This document shows, in pieces, positions 17,106 through 25,685 of a DNA stretch of 64,000 nt (the stretch's first letter is position 1; every line of letters begins with the position of its first letter). A program made the position numbers and the translations under genes. The notes beneath the pieces are model-generated. The model did not search any database, was not told the DNA's origin, and worked only from the letters and a program-made list of their open reading frames with translations. This DNA is from Streptomyces sp. SID12488 (GTDB lineage Bacteria > Actinomycetota > Actinomycetes > Streptomycetales > Streptomycetaceae): NCBI RefSeq assembly GCF_010548275.1, contig NZ_JAAGLT010000017.1, positions 1-64,000 of the forward strand, written 5' to 3'.

Positions 17106-17552
17106 TCACTGACCGACGGCGCGGCGGGGGAGTGGCGACGAGTAGACGACGCTCGTGGTCACTGAGCCCAGCGCGCCGATCTTTCCCGACACCTCCTCCA
17201 GATGCCGCATCGATCGGGCGACGACCTTGATGACGAAGCAGTCGTCGCCCGTCACGTGATGCGTCTCCAGGATCTCGGGTGTCACGGCGACCAGGTCATG
17301 GAACGGCTTGTAGTTGCCGTTCGGGTACCTGAGCCGGACGAAGGCGAGGATCGGCAGGCCGAGCCGCTCCGGGTCGACGACCGCCGAGTACCCCTGGATG
17401 ACACCGGCCTCCTCCAGCCGCCGCACCCGCTCGGTGACCGCGCTCGGGGACATCGCGACGGCACGCGCCAGCTCGGCGAAAGTGGCGCGACCGTCGCGCT
17501 GGAGGACATCGAGGATGCGCCAGTCGGTGGCGTCCGGGGAAAACGTGCTCAT
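17106..17552 (-). CDS. Lrp/AsnC-family regulator
   Basis: A 148-residue regulator with an N-terminal winged HTH (DWRILDVLQRDGRATFAELA through SPSAVTERVRRLEEAGVI) and a C-terminal RAM/ACT domain holding G-D-D-C-F. Start ATG 17552 opens with MSTFSPDATDWRIL. A longer version from 17588 lacks sense. It is divergent from the rhodanese gene across a 139-bp region with an imperfect palindrome, so it most likely controls that gene and itself. Confidence 0.9.
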   Translation of the reverse strand: MSTFSPDATDWRILDVLQRDGRATFAELARAVAMSPSAVTERVRRLEEAGVIQGYSAVVDPERLGLPILAFVRLRYPNGNYKPFHDLVAVTPEILETHHVTGDDCFVIKVVARSMRHLEEVSGKIGALGSVTTSVVYSSPLPRRAVGQ

Positions 17553-17606
17553 ACCTGAGGAATAGCAGGGAGATCCCCGGCTGAACAAGCGGAAGCCCGT
17601 GGATCA

Positions 17607-17640
17607 CACCTTCAGGTGAAGTGACCGTCGGCCGTAGATT
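17607..17640 (+). promoter_or_regulatory. Putative rhodanese promoter with Lrp-like palindrome
   Basis: CACCTTCAGGTG (17607-17618) is an imperfect palindrome. It overlaps a possible -35 TTCAGG (17611-17616), which is 18 bp from a -10-like TAGATT (17635-17640), about 50 bp before the rhodanese ATG. This is a plausible site for the divergent Lrp regulator. Confidence 0.35.
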
Positions 17641-17691
17641 TCTGGCCATGGAGTCCCGGCCCGGGCTCCCCCAGGGAAAGGCCAGCAGCTC

Positions 17692-18174
17692 ATGACCGTC
17701 AGCACGAGTGTCCTCAACCCCGTCCTGCGTGTCGCGCCCGCCTCCCCGACCGAGGCCGCCGCCCACTTCGGCGCGAGCCTCGCCTTCCACGCCGACGTCT
17801 CCGACGTGGCCGCCGCACTCGCCGCCGACGGCGACCCGGGATTCGTCGTCGTCGACTCGCGTTCCACCGAGTCCTGGGACCAGGGCCACATCCCAGGCGC
17901 CCTTCACCTGCCGACGGCCCTGATCCCCGAACAGGCCGCCGGGCTCCTCGACAGGTCCGTGCCGGTGGTGACGTACTGCTGGGGCCCCGGCTGCAACGGA
18001 GCGACCCGTGCCGCCCTCGCCCTCGCCCAACTCGGCTACCAGGTCAAGGAGATGCTCGGCGGCTTCGAGTACTGGGTGCGTGAGGGCTTCGAGTTCGAGA
18101 CGTGGGAGGGACGGGAGCGCCGCACCGCCGACGCGCTGACGGCCTCGGTCGACGCGGCGGCCTGCGGCTGCTGA
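17692..18174 (+). CDS. Rhodanese-domain protein
   Basis: A 160-residue single-domain rhodanese. VVVDSRS then HIPGALHLP are the family's N-terminal motifs, and the active-site loop is TYCWGPGCNGATRAA with Cys96 and Cys101. Single-domain members move sulfane sulfur or act in thiol redox. ATG 17692 closely follows AGGCCAGCAG; the Shine-Dalgarno is modest. Divergent from the Lrp gene, which is a likely amino-acid- or sulfur-responsive regulator of it. Confidence 0.88.
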   Translation: MTVSTSVLNPVLRVAPASPTEAAAHFGASLAFHADVSDVAAALAADGDPGFVVVDSRSTESWDQGHIPGALHLPTALIPEQAAGLLDRSVPVVTYCWGPGCNGATRAALALAQLGYQVKEMLGGFEYWVREGFEFETWEGRERRTADALTASVDAAACGC

Positions 18175-18183
18175 AGCGAACGC

Positions 18184-18234
18184 GAGCCGCAGTCCCGTAC
18201 GAGCCGCAGTCCCGTACGAGCCGCAGCGGCGTAC
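18184..18234. repeat. Three tandem 17-bp repeats
   Basis: GAGCCGCAGTCCCGTAC occurs twice exactly and once with three changes, head-to-tail, filling the gap between the convergent rhodanese and ATP-grasp genes. There are no spacers, so it is not a CRISPR. Confidence 0.7.
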
Positions 18235-18256
18235 GGGCCTCGCCGGCGTACGAGGC

Positions 18257-19051
18257 TCAGTCCCGCACGACTTCGGGCAGCGGGCGCAGGAAGGTACGGT
18301 CCGCCGGGCCGAACTCCCCTTCCGGGCGGGCCGCATGCAGGACGACATCGAGGGCGGCAGCCGGATCACAGGCGTAATGCCCGCTGGCCCAGGCGGCGTT
18401 GGCCTCGACGACCGCCCATTCCGAGCCCTCCGACAGCAGACCGACGTCCACGACGACGGCACTCGGCAGATGCCGGGTCGCCAGGCGTCCCGCGAAGGCC
18501 AGTACCTCCGCCTTCCGAGGGTCCTCGTCGAGCGGGACGACATCCAGCTCACCGTGCGACAAGTACCTGCTCCCGGTGCGGACTTCACCGTCGAGCAGGA
18601 ACAGCCGGTACTCCACGGCGAACGTCACGATGTCGCTCACCAGCACCGGCGTGCCGTCGTCGACCGCGTCGGCACCCGGCAGCCGGCTCCCGTCCGGATA
18701 GACGCGCGCGGGAAAGCTCTTGTCGTTGGGCGGCTTCACGAAGGCGGGCCGCCGCAGCTGCCGAGCCTCGGCGACGGTACTGAACTCGATCTCCCTGTGC
18801 GTGAGTTCGTACGGCAGCCGGGCCAGCCAGTCCGGCGCCGGCTCCAGCAGCCCGAGCCCCAGCTCCGTGGCCACCGCGTCCGCGAACAGGGGCCCGGCGT
18901 ACAGCGTCGCGCCCTCGGCCGCCCGCCACTCCTCGGGCACGCGCCACTCGCGCAGGACCTCGACACCCATGGCGCGTCCGCGTGCCGCGTCGGCCAGGGC
19001 GTGTCCCGTCGCGGTAACGCGCGGAGAGAGGAAGAGAGTTCGGGCGTTCAT
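18257..19051 (-). CDS. ATP-grasp domain protein (DUF4343-like)
   Basis: A 264-residue protein with an ATP-grasp-like layout: RRPAFVKPPNDKSFPARVYPDG (substrate/nucleotide part), then VEYRLFLLDGEV and AVVVDVGLLSEGSEWAVVEANAAWASG with the metal-binding Glu/Asn near the end. This pattern is shared by DUF4343 proteins, thought to ligate or modify small molecules or peptides. Start is ATG 19051. No biosynthetic partner is adjacent, so the substrate is open. Confidence 0.75.
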   Translation of the reverse strand: MNARTLFLSPRVTATGHALADAARGRAMGVEVLREWRVPEEWRAAEGATLYAGPLFADAVATELGLGLLEPAPDWLARLPYELTHREIEFSTVAEARQLRRPAFVKPPNDKSFPARVYPDGSRLPGADAVDDGTPVLVSDIVTFAVEYRLFLLDGEVRTGSRYLSHGELDVVPLDEDPRKAEVLAFAGRLATRHLPSAVVVDVGLLSEGSEWAVVEANAAWASGHYACDPAAALDVVLHAARPEGEFGPADRTFLRPLPEVVRD

Positions 19052-19230
19052 GGGGTCAAGGGTGGCTCACGGGGAGGGGCGGGAGACAGCGAATTTACCG
19101 GTGCGGAGGGGGAGCCGGACAGGGGCGGGGGAGCAGGGCGTACCCCAGCCGCCCCCTCCAGCCTCACAACCCCAGCCCCAGCCCCCACAAACCTCGTCCC
19201 CCGCCCCCGAGTTGCCCTCGGCGAGCTACC

Positions 19231-20922
19231 TCACAGCTGGGACAGCTCGTCCACCAGGTCGTCCAGCCCCAGGGAACCCTGCGACAGCGCGGCCATGTGC
19301 CAGGCCTTCGCGTCGAAGGCGTCGCCGTGGCGGCGCTGGGCGTTCTCCCGGCCCAGCAGCCACGCCCGCTCGCCCAGCTTGTAGCCGATCGCCTGGCCGG
19401 GGATGGTCAGATAACGCGTCAGTTCGCTCTCCACGAAGTCCGCGGGGCGGCTGCTGTGGGCGCCGAAGAACTCCTGCGCCAGTTCCGGGGTCCAGCGCTC
19501 GCCCGGGTGGAACGGGGAGTCCGCCGGGATCTCCAGTTCCAGGTGCATGCCGATGTCGACGATGACCCGGGCCGCCCGCATCATCTGCGCGTCGAGGTAG
19601 CCGAGGCGCTGCTCCGCGTCCGTGAGATAGCCCAGCTCGTCCATGAGGCGCTCCGCGTACAGCGCCCAGCCCTCGCAGTTGGCGCTGACGCCACCGACGG
19701 TGGCCTGGTAGCGGGAGAGGTTCTCGGCGACGTGCGCCCACTGCGCGAGCTGCAGGTGGTGGCCGGGGACGCCCTCGTGGTACCAGGTCGAGACCAGGTC
19801 GTACACGGGGAAGCGGGTCTGGCCCATCGTCGGCAGCCAGGTGGTGCCGGGACGGGAGAAGTCCTCCGACGGGGACATGTAGTACGGCGCCGCCGCACTG
19901 CCCGCCGGCGCGATGCGGGACTCCACCTTCTTCACCCGGTCGGCGAGTTCGAAGTGCGTGCCGTCCAGCGCCTCGATCGCCTGGTCCATCAGGCCCTGGA
20001 GCCATTCGCGGACCTCGTCGACGCCCTCGATGTGCGTGCCGTGCTCGTCGAGATGCGCCAGCGCCACCCACGGTGTCGCGGCGCCGGGCAGGATGTTCTC
20101 GGCCTCCTGCTTCATCTCACCGAGGAGACGGTGGTACTCGGCCCAGCCGTACGCGTACGCCTCGTCCAGGTCCAGATCCGTGCCGTTCCAGTAACGCGAC
20201 CAGCGCGCGTACCGCTCACGGCCCACCGTGTTCGGCGCGCCCTCGACGGCCGGCGCGTACACGTCCCGCATCCAGTCCCGCAGTTCGACGACGGCCGCGT
20301 CCGCGACCCGGGCCGCCTCGTCCAGCTCGGTGCGCAGCGCCCCGGGGCCGGCCGACACGAAGTCCTCGAACCAGCCGAGACCCTTGCCCTCCAGGTCGGA
20401 CCACTCGCCGAGCTGCTCGACGAACGTGGCGGTGGGGCGCGGACCCGCGTACAGCTCGCGCTCCAGGCCCAGGGCCAGGCTCTCCCGGTAGCCCCGAAGC
20501 GCGGCCGGAACCGCGCGTAGCCGCTCCGCGACCGCCGTCCAGTCCTCGTCCGTGTCCGTCGGCGTCACGGTGAACACCTCGCGCACCGAGTGCGCGGCCG
20601 TGTGCATGTTGCCGACGGCGCGCAGGCCCTCGCCGGCCTCGTGCACGGCTAGTTCGGCGGTGAGCCGCTCGCGCAGCAGCCGCCCGCAGCGCCGCTCGAT
20701 GTCACTGTCCGCGCCGGGCTGTTGCTCGGCCTCGTCCAGCCGGGCCAGCGTCGTCCGCGCCAGCTCCGCCAGGGCCTCCTGGCCGGCGGGCGAGGTGTCC
20801 GGGAGCCGGCTCGAACTCTCCTTCACGCCGAGGTACGTACCGGTGACCGGGTCGAGGGCGATGAGGTCGTCGACGTAGGTGTCGGCGACCTCTCTGGGCA
20901 GCGGGCTCTTGATGTCTGACAT
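19231..20922 (-). CDS. DUF885-family putative metallopeptidase
   Basis: A 563-residue protein of the DUF885 family, related to M1/M32-like carboxypeptidases. The zinc motif HEGVPGHH lies at residues 382-389, followed by a conserved QLAQWAHV helix and the later ERLMDELGYL. Start ATG 20922 (MSDIKSPLP) has GAGGATGG upstream. No signal peptide is seen, so it should be cytoplasmic. It is monocistronic. Family members are mostly uncharacterised peptidases. Confidence 0.85.
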   Translation of the reverse strand: MSDIKSPLPREVADTYVDDLIALDPVTGTYLGVKESSSRLPDTSPAGQEALAELARTTLARLDEAEQQPGADSDIERRCGRLLRERLTAELAVHEAGEGLRAVGNMHTAAHSVREVFTVTPTDTDEDWTAVAERLRAVPAALRGYRESLALGLERELYAGPRPTATFVEQLGEWSDLEGKGLGWFEDFVSAGPGALRTELDEAARVADAAVVELRDWMRDVYAPAVEGAPNTVGRERYARWSRYWNGTDLDLDEAYAYGWAEYHRLLGEMKQEAENILPGAATPWVALAHLDEHGTHIEGVDEVREWLQGLMDQAIEALDGTHFELADRVKKVESRIAPAGSAAAPYYMSPSEDFSRPGTTWLPTMGQTRFPVYDLVSTWYHEGVPGHHLQLAQWAHVAENLSRYQATVGGVSANCEGWALYAERLMDELGYLTDAEQRLGYLDAQMMRAARVIVDIGMHLELEIPADSPFHPGERWTPELAQEFFGAHSSRPADFVESELTRYLTIPGQAIGYKLGERAWLLGRENAQRRHGDAFDAKAWHMAALSQGSLGLDDLVDELSQL

Positions 20923-21047
20923 GACGCCATCCTCGTATGCGACGGCGGGCGGCGTCACGTCGATTCACGCCGGAACGCGCGACCGGCCCGGCGGGAGCCG
21001 CCGGGCCGGTCGTGAGCGTGATCAGTACGGGACCCGTAGGGGATGGA

Positions 21048-22343
21048 TCAGTCCCGCGCGCTGTGGTCGTATGTCCTCGGCGAGGCGACCTGGGTCGCGT
21101 CCAGGCGGGCCGTGATGACGAGGGTGCCCTCCTCGATCTGGTAGTCGAGTGGCAGGCCGAGGGCGCGCATCGCGGCGACCATGCCGGTGTTGGAGGACTG
21201 CGTGACGGCGTACACGTGCTCGCAGTTAGCCTCGCGCGCCATCGACACCAGCCGGCGCAGCAGTTCGCCGCCGATGCCGCGCCGCTGCCACTCGTCCTCG
21301 ACGAGCAGCGCGATCTCGGTCTCGTCGCCGTCCCAGAGAAGGTGACCGAGGCCGACCACCCGTCCCGACGCCGTCTGTACGGCGAGCGTACGGCCGTAGC
21401 GCGGGCTGAGCAGGTGGCCCAGGTAGCGGTCGGCGTCGCCCATCGGGCCGTGGTAGCGGAGCGAGAGGGTGCGCGGCGAGCAGCGCTCGTGCATCGCCTT
21501 CGCCGCGTCCAGATCGCTCGCGTCGGCGCGCCGTACGGTGATGGCGTTGCCCCTCGGCAGCGTCAGTGCGTCCTGGCCGTGCGGGACGCGCGGACCGAGC
21601 CGCGCGTCCAGCTCCACCAGGGCCCTCGCCCGGGCGAACTCGGTCGGGGTGAACGGCAGATACGGCCGCTCCACGGTGATCACTCCGCCTTCCGGCGCGC
21701 GCAGCCGCATCACCGTGTCCGTCTCCTCCAGGGCACCCTCGACCGGCACGTCCTCCCGCGCCGCCGAGTTACCGCCGGGCAGCGAACGGATCGTGCACCG
21801 GCCGAGCAACTGGCGCAGCGCGAGCGGCAGTTCTGCCGCGTCCAGGGCCGTACGGGTGGCCAGGCCCAGCACCCGGGTCGGCGCGTCGACGAGATCGTGG
21901 GCGTCGGCCCGCTCGATCCACGTCCCGGCGCCGCCCGCCCGGGACACCGACCCGGAGATCTCGGCGGCGGCGAGGTCACCGGGGGCGCGCAGCAGGAACT
22001 CGTCGACGGTGCCCCGGGCCAGCGGATGCGTCTGCAGGCTGAGGATGTCGATACGCCGCTCGGCGAGGGCTGTGCACAGCGAGGCGAGCGATCCCGGCTG
22101 GTCCTGCACCGTGGTCCGCATCCGCCACAGCACGCTCGCGCCGGTACCCGAACCTGTACCCGTATCGACGCGCGTGTCGGCATCGGTATCGGTGTCGGCA
22201 TCGTTGTCGTCCGGCGGTGCGTGACCGTGGCGGCTTGCCCACCATGTGCGCAGCAGCGCGGCGAGTTCGACGACATCCCGCCGCCACTGGCGTACCGGGC
22301 GGCTGTCCGCCTCCGAAGTGTCCTCAGATACGTTTCGACTCAT
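21048..22343 (-). CDS. ACT-GNAT fusion protein
   Basis: A 431-residue protein. The N-terminal part contains an acidic Asp/Thr repeat tract (about residues 45-65) and then an ACT-like regulatory domain (TTVQDQPGSLASLCTALAER, about 77-140). The C-terminal 170 residues form a GNAT acetyltransferase with the acetyl-CoA loop EWQRRGIGGELL. ACT-GNAT fusions in actinobacteria include amino-acid-regulated protein lysine acetyltransferases, so this may be one (inference). Start ATG 22343 is preferred over 22361. The Asp/Thr tract is encoded by a GAT/ACC hexanucleotide-like repeat and may vary in length between strains. Confidence 0.8.
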   Translation of the reverse strand: MSRNVSEDTSEADSRPVRQWRRDVVELAALLRTWWASRHGHAPPDDNDADTDTDADTRVDTGTGSGTGASVLWRMRTTVQDQPGSLASLCTALAERRIDILSLQTHPLARGTVDEFLLRAPGDLAAAEISGSVSRAGGAGTWIERADAHDLVDAPTRVLGLATRTALDAAELPLALRQLLGRCTIRSLPGGNSAAREDVPVEGALEETDTVMRLRAPEGGVITVERPYLPFTPTEFARARALVELDARLGPRVPHGQDALTLPRGNAITVRRADASDLDAAKAMHERCSPRTLSLRYHGPMGDADRYLGHLLSPRYGRTLAVQTASGRVVGLGHLLWDGDETEIALLVEDEWQRRGIGGELLRRLVSMAREANCEHVYAVTQSSNTGMVAAMRALGLPLDYQIEEGTLVITARLDATQVASPRTYDHSARD

Positions 22344-22456
22344 GCAGCCACCATGCGCCAACGGTGTTGCGTGATCACGAACGGACTGTGACCGAAGGGT
22401 TAAGTTGCATTCCGCCCCTTTGGTTTACTTTTTTACAGTTAATGTCGTATGCGCCC

Positions 22457-24046
22457 CTACTGCCCCACTCGTCCCGGCTGCAGCACCTTCGTGAACAGCA
22501 CGGTCCCGTCCTGCTCGCGCAGCCGTACCGTCAGCTCCCCGCTGCCGCCGTCGATGTCGACCTCGCCGAAGAACTGGTAGCCACCGGCGGGCGAGACGTT
22601 CGCCGCGGTCGGCGCCTTCACGAAGACCCGCTCGGGACCGAACGTACCGTCGAGCGCGCTGGCGGGGAACGCCCCGGCGTTCAGCGGGCCCGAGACGAAC
22701 TCCCAGAACGGCTCGAAGTCGGTGAAGGCGGCCCGCGTGGGCTGGTAGTGCTGGGCCGAGGTGTGGTGGACGTCGGCGGTCAGCCAGACCGTGCCGGTGA
22801 TCCGACGGTGCTTGATGTACCGCAGCAGTTCGGCGATCTGCAGTTCACGCCCGAGCGGCGCACCCGGATCACCCTGTGCGACGGCCTCGATGTTGGCCTT
22901 GCCCTCGGTGGCGTCCGGCACGACCAGGCCCAGCGGCATGTCGGCGGCGATCACCTTCCACACGGCACGCGAGCAGGACAGTTCCCGCTTGAGCCACTCC
23001 AGCTGCTCGGCGCCGAGGATGCCCTGCGGGTCGACGGTCTGGTCGTCGGGGGAGTTGGCGTTGCGGTACGTCCGCATGTCGAGGACGAACACGTCGAGCA
23101 GCGGCCCCTGGTGCAGCACGCGCTGTACACGGCCGTCCCGGGCGCCCGGCCGGAGCGTGGAGATCGGGAAGTACTCGCTGAAGGCCCGCCGGGCGCGACC
23201 GGCGAGGACGTCGACGCTCTTCTCGGTGTAGCGGGTGTCCGAGTCGAGAACCCGCTCCCCCGGATACCAGTTGTTGCGCACCTCGTGGTCGTCCCACTGG
23301 ATGACCGACGGGACCTGGGCGTTGAACCGCCGGAGGTTCTCGTCGAGCAGGTTGTAGCGGAAGTTGCCGCGGAACTCGGCGAGCGTCTCGGCGACCTTCG
23401 ACTTCTCCTCGGTCGTGATGTTCCGCCAGGTGCTGCCGTCGGGCAGCGCGGCGGTCGCGGCGATCGGACCGTCGGCGTAGATGTTGTCGCCGCTGCACAG
23501 GAAGAAGTCGGGGTCGAGCTTCCCCATCGCGTCATAGATCCGGTAGCCGCCGAGATCCGGGTTGATGCCCCAGCCCTGTCCCGCAAGGTCCCCGGACCAC
23601 AGGAACCGCACCCCGTCGCGCCGCCGCACCGGCGCCGTACGGAAGGTGCCGGTCACCGGCTCGCCGGTGCGGCGCGGGTCGTCCGGGTCGGCGAGCAGCA
23701 CGCGGTAGTGGATCTGCTCGCCCGGCGGCAGCCCGCGCAGCCGGGTCGTACCGGTGAAGTCGGTGTCCGTACCGAGCAGCGGACCGTGCCACCGGCGGGG
23801 GTTGCGGAACGACGAGGTGGCGGACGTCTCGACGACCATCCGGGCCGGCCGGTCGGACCGCACCCACACCAGCCCCGAGTCGGCGGTCACATCACCCGTC
23901 TGAACCCCCCACCCCGCCTTCGGCCGCCCGGACAGGGCGAACGCGGGCGCCGCCGCACCGACGGCGGCGGGCAGGGTCAGGGCCGCCGAAGCGGCGAGCG
24001 AACCGCGCAGCACGCTGCGACGACCGGGCAGGGGAGAAGCTGACAT
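22457..24046 (-). CDS. phoD: Tat-exported alkaline phosphatase D
   Basis: A 529-residue PhoD-family phosphodiesterase/phosphatase. It has a Tat signal (RRSVLRGSLAASAALTLPA), an N-terminal Ig-like PhoD domain and the metallophosphatase core with SGDNIYADGP, QWDDHEVRNNW and LTADVHHTS, which bind Fe/Ca. It is secreted folded and releases phosphate from phosphoesters. Start ATG 24046 follows GGAGG by 8 bp. A long upstream extension of the frame is antisense to or overlapping the MocR gene and is not real. PhoP control is suggested by two 11-bp direct units upstream. Confidence 0.93.
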   Translation of the reverse strand: MSASPLPGRRSVLRGSLAASAALTLPAAVGAAAPAFALSGRPKAGWGVQTGDVTADSGLVWVRSDRPARMVVETSATSSFRNPRRWHGPLLGTDTDFTGTTRLRGLPPGEQIHYRVLLADPDDPRRTGEPVTGTFRTAPVRRRDGVRFLWSGDLAGQGWGINPDLGGYRIYDAMGKLDPDFFLCSGDNIYADGPIAATAALPDGSTWRNITTEEKSKVAETLAEFRGNFRYNLLDENLRRFNAQVPSVIQWDDHEVRNNWYPGERVLDSDTRYTEKSVDVLAGRARRAFSEYFPISTLRPGARDGRVQRVLHQGPLLDVFVLDMRTYRNANSPDDQTVDPQGILGAEQLEWLKRELSCSRAVWKVIAADMPLGLVVPDATEGKANIEAVAQGDPGAPLGRELQIAELLRYIKHRRITGTVWLTADVHHTSAQHYQPTRAAFTDFEPFWEFVSGPLNAGAFPASALDGTFGPERVFVKAPTAANVSPAGGYQFFGEVDIDGGSGELTVRLREQDGTVLFTKVLQPGRVGQ

Positions 24047-24112
24047 GGGGCGTGCCTCCGGGGACAGGATCCGGCGAGTGTGCACAGCCACAACTACGGG
24101 GACACCGCAGCG

Positions 24113-24134
24113 CCCACGCAAACCACACATGAAC
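24113..24134 (-). promoter_or_regulatory. Candidate PHO box of phoD
   Basis: On the minus strand two adjacent 11-bp units, GTTCATGTGTG and GTTTGCGTGGG, lie about 70-90 bp upstream of the phoD start. Both begin with the GTT of the Streptomyces PHO-box unit (consensus GTTCACC plus four bases). The match is partial: only the first unit keeps GTTCA. Confidence 0.35.
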
Positions 24135-24207
24135 AACTGCCACCGAGGACACGGGAGCCGGTGTGCGAGCCGACTGCGGGGCCCCGAAGGCAACAGGCAG
24201 GGGGGCG

Positions 24208-25638
24208 TCAGAAAGCGAGAGCCTCCGCCATCAGCCGCACCCCCGCCCCGATCCGGGCGGGCGACAACTGCGCGTACCCCAGCACCAGCCGTACGCCCCC
24301 GCCCCGCACGGGCGCGTGCGCGAAGTCCGCCAGCGGCCGTACCGCGACCCCGGCCGCCGCCGTCCGCTCCAGGAAGCGGTCCTCGGGCCCGTACCGCTCC
24401 GGCAGCGCGGCGATCACATGCAGACCGGCCGCGATCCCCGACACCTCGGCCCCGGGAAAATGCTCCGCCAGCGCCGCTACGAGGACATCGCGCCGTTCCC
24501 GGTACGCGCGCCGGCACCGGCGCAGATGCCGGTCGTAGTCGCCGTGCTCCACGAACCGCGCGAACAGCTCCTGGTCGAGGGCGGGATGCCCCAGGTCCAT
24601 CGTCCGCTTCCGCTCCACGACCTCCTCGGCGAGCGACTCCGGCACGAGAAGCCAGCCGAGCCGCAACCCGGGCGCGAGCGACTTGCTGACGGACCCCGTG
24701 TAGGCGACGCGCTCGGGATCGAGCCCCTGCAGCGCGCCCACCGGAGCGCGGTCGTACCGGAACTCCCCGTCGTAGTCGTCCTCGATCACCAGCCCGTCGA
24801 CCGACCGCGCCCAGTCGAGGAGTTCGGTGCGGCGGCCCGCGGAGTAGGCGATCCCGGAGGGGAACTGATGGGCGGGCGTGGTCATCACCGCCCGTACCCC
24901 TGAGGCCCGCAGCGCATCGAGGCCGAGGCCCTCGTCGTCCAGGGGCAGCGGTACGGCGTCCAGACCGGCCGAGGCGTACAGGGAGCCGTGTTCCGGGCTT
25001 CCGGGGTCCTCGACGCCGATGTCGCGCATCCCGCGCGCGTGAAGCACGTGGCCGAGCAGCGTCGTCGCCTGCGCCACCCCGGAGACGATCACCAGCCGTT
25101 CCGGGTCCGCGACCACCCCCCGGCGTCGCGCGAGCAGCTCCGCCAGTGCCGTCCGCAGCCGCGGCAGGCCGCGCGCGTCGGGGTAGCCGAGGGCGTGATG
25201 GGGGAGTTCCGCGAGCACCCCGCGCTGGGCGGCGGCCCATGCGGCACGCGGGAACAGCGACAGATCGGGGGTGCCCGGCAGGAAGTCGGCCCGGGTGCCG
25301 GCGGAGCGCGGGGCGAGGTCCCGCGCGCGTGGACGGGCGGCCCGGGCGGCACCGCCCACCCAGGTACCGGCCCCGCGTCCGCTGCGCAGATAACCCTCCG
25401 CGGTCAACTGCTCGTACGCCTCCGTGACCAGCCCCCGCGACACCCCGAGGTCGGCCGCGAGATCCCGGCTCGACGGCAGCCGCGTTCCCGGTCCGAGCCG
25501 CCCCGACCGGACCGCTTCTCGGAGTGCCTCCTGAAGCGAACGCCCACGCGCGCGCGGGGGTGCGACAGCGGCCGGGAGCAGCAACTCCCAGGCGGCGGAG
25601 CCCGGCGGGCCGCCCGGACTGGTCCCCGATGACGTCAT
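24208..25638 (-). CDS. MocR-type GntR regulator with aminotransferase domain
   Basis: A 476-residue regulator. The N-terminus is a GntR winged HTH (RLPSSRDLAADLGVSRGLVTEAYEQL). The rest is a fold-type I aminotransferase-like domain with the PLP lysine in SVSKSLAPGLRLGW. Such proteins (e.g. PdxR, GabR) sense PLP or PLP adducts. Start ATG 25638 leaves a 47-bp gap to the divergent EamA exporter. Typical MocR layout, so it probably regulates that exporter. Confidence 0.9.
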   Translation of the reverse strand: MTSSGTSPGGPPGSAAWELLLPAAVAPPRARGRSLQEALREAVRSGRLGPGTRLPSSRDLAADLGVSRGLVTEAYEQLTAEGYLRSGRGAGTWVGGAARAARPRARDLAPRSAGTRADFLPGTPDLSLFPRAAWAAAQRGVLAELPHHALGYPDARGLPRLRTALAELLARRRGVVADPERLVIVSGVAQATTLLGHVLHARGMRDIGVEDPGSPEHGSLYASAGLDAVPLPLDDEGLGLDALRASGVRAVMTTPAHQFPSGIAYSAGRRTELLDWARSVDGLVIEDDYDGEFRYDRAPVGALQGLDPERVAYTGSVSKSLAPGLRLGWLLVPESLAEEVVERKRTMDLGHPALDQELFARFVEHGDYDRHLRRCRRAYRERRDVLVAALAEHFPGAEVSGIAAGLHVIAALPERYGPEDRFLERTAAAGVAVRPLADFAHAPVRGGGVRLVLGYAQLSPARIGAGVRLMAEALAF

Positions 25639-25685
25639 GGAAGTGGACCTTAATCCGGGCCGCCGCACTCCCTAGCGTCACCTCC

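Noticed and set aside
18184..18234. Possible CRISPR-like array
   Set aside because: The 17-bp units are directly adjacent with no spacers and there are no cas genes.
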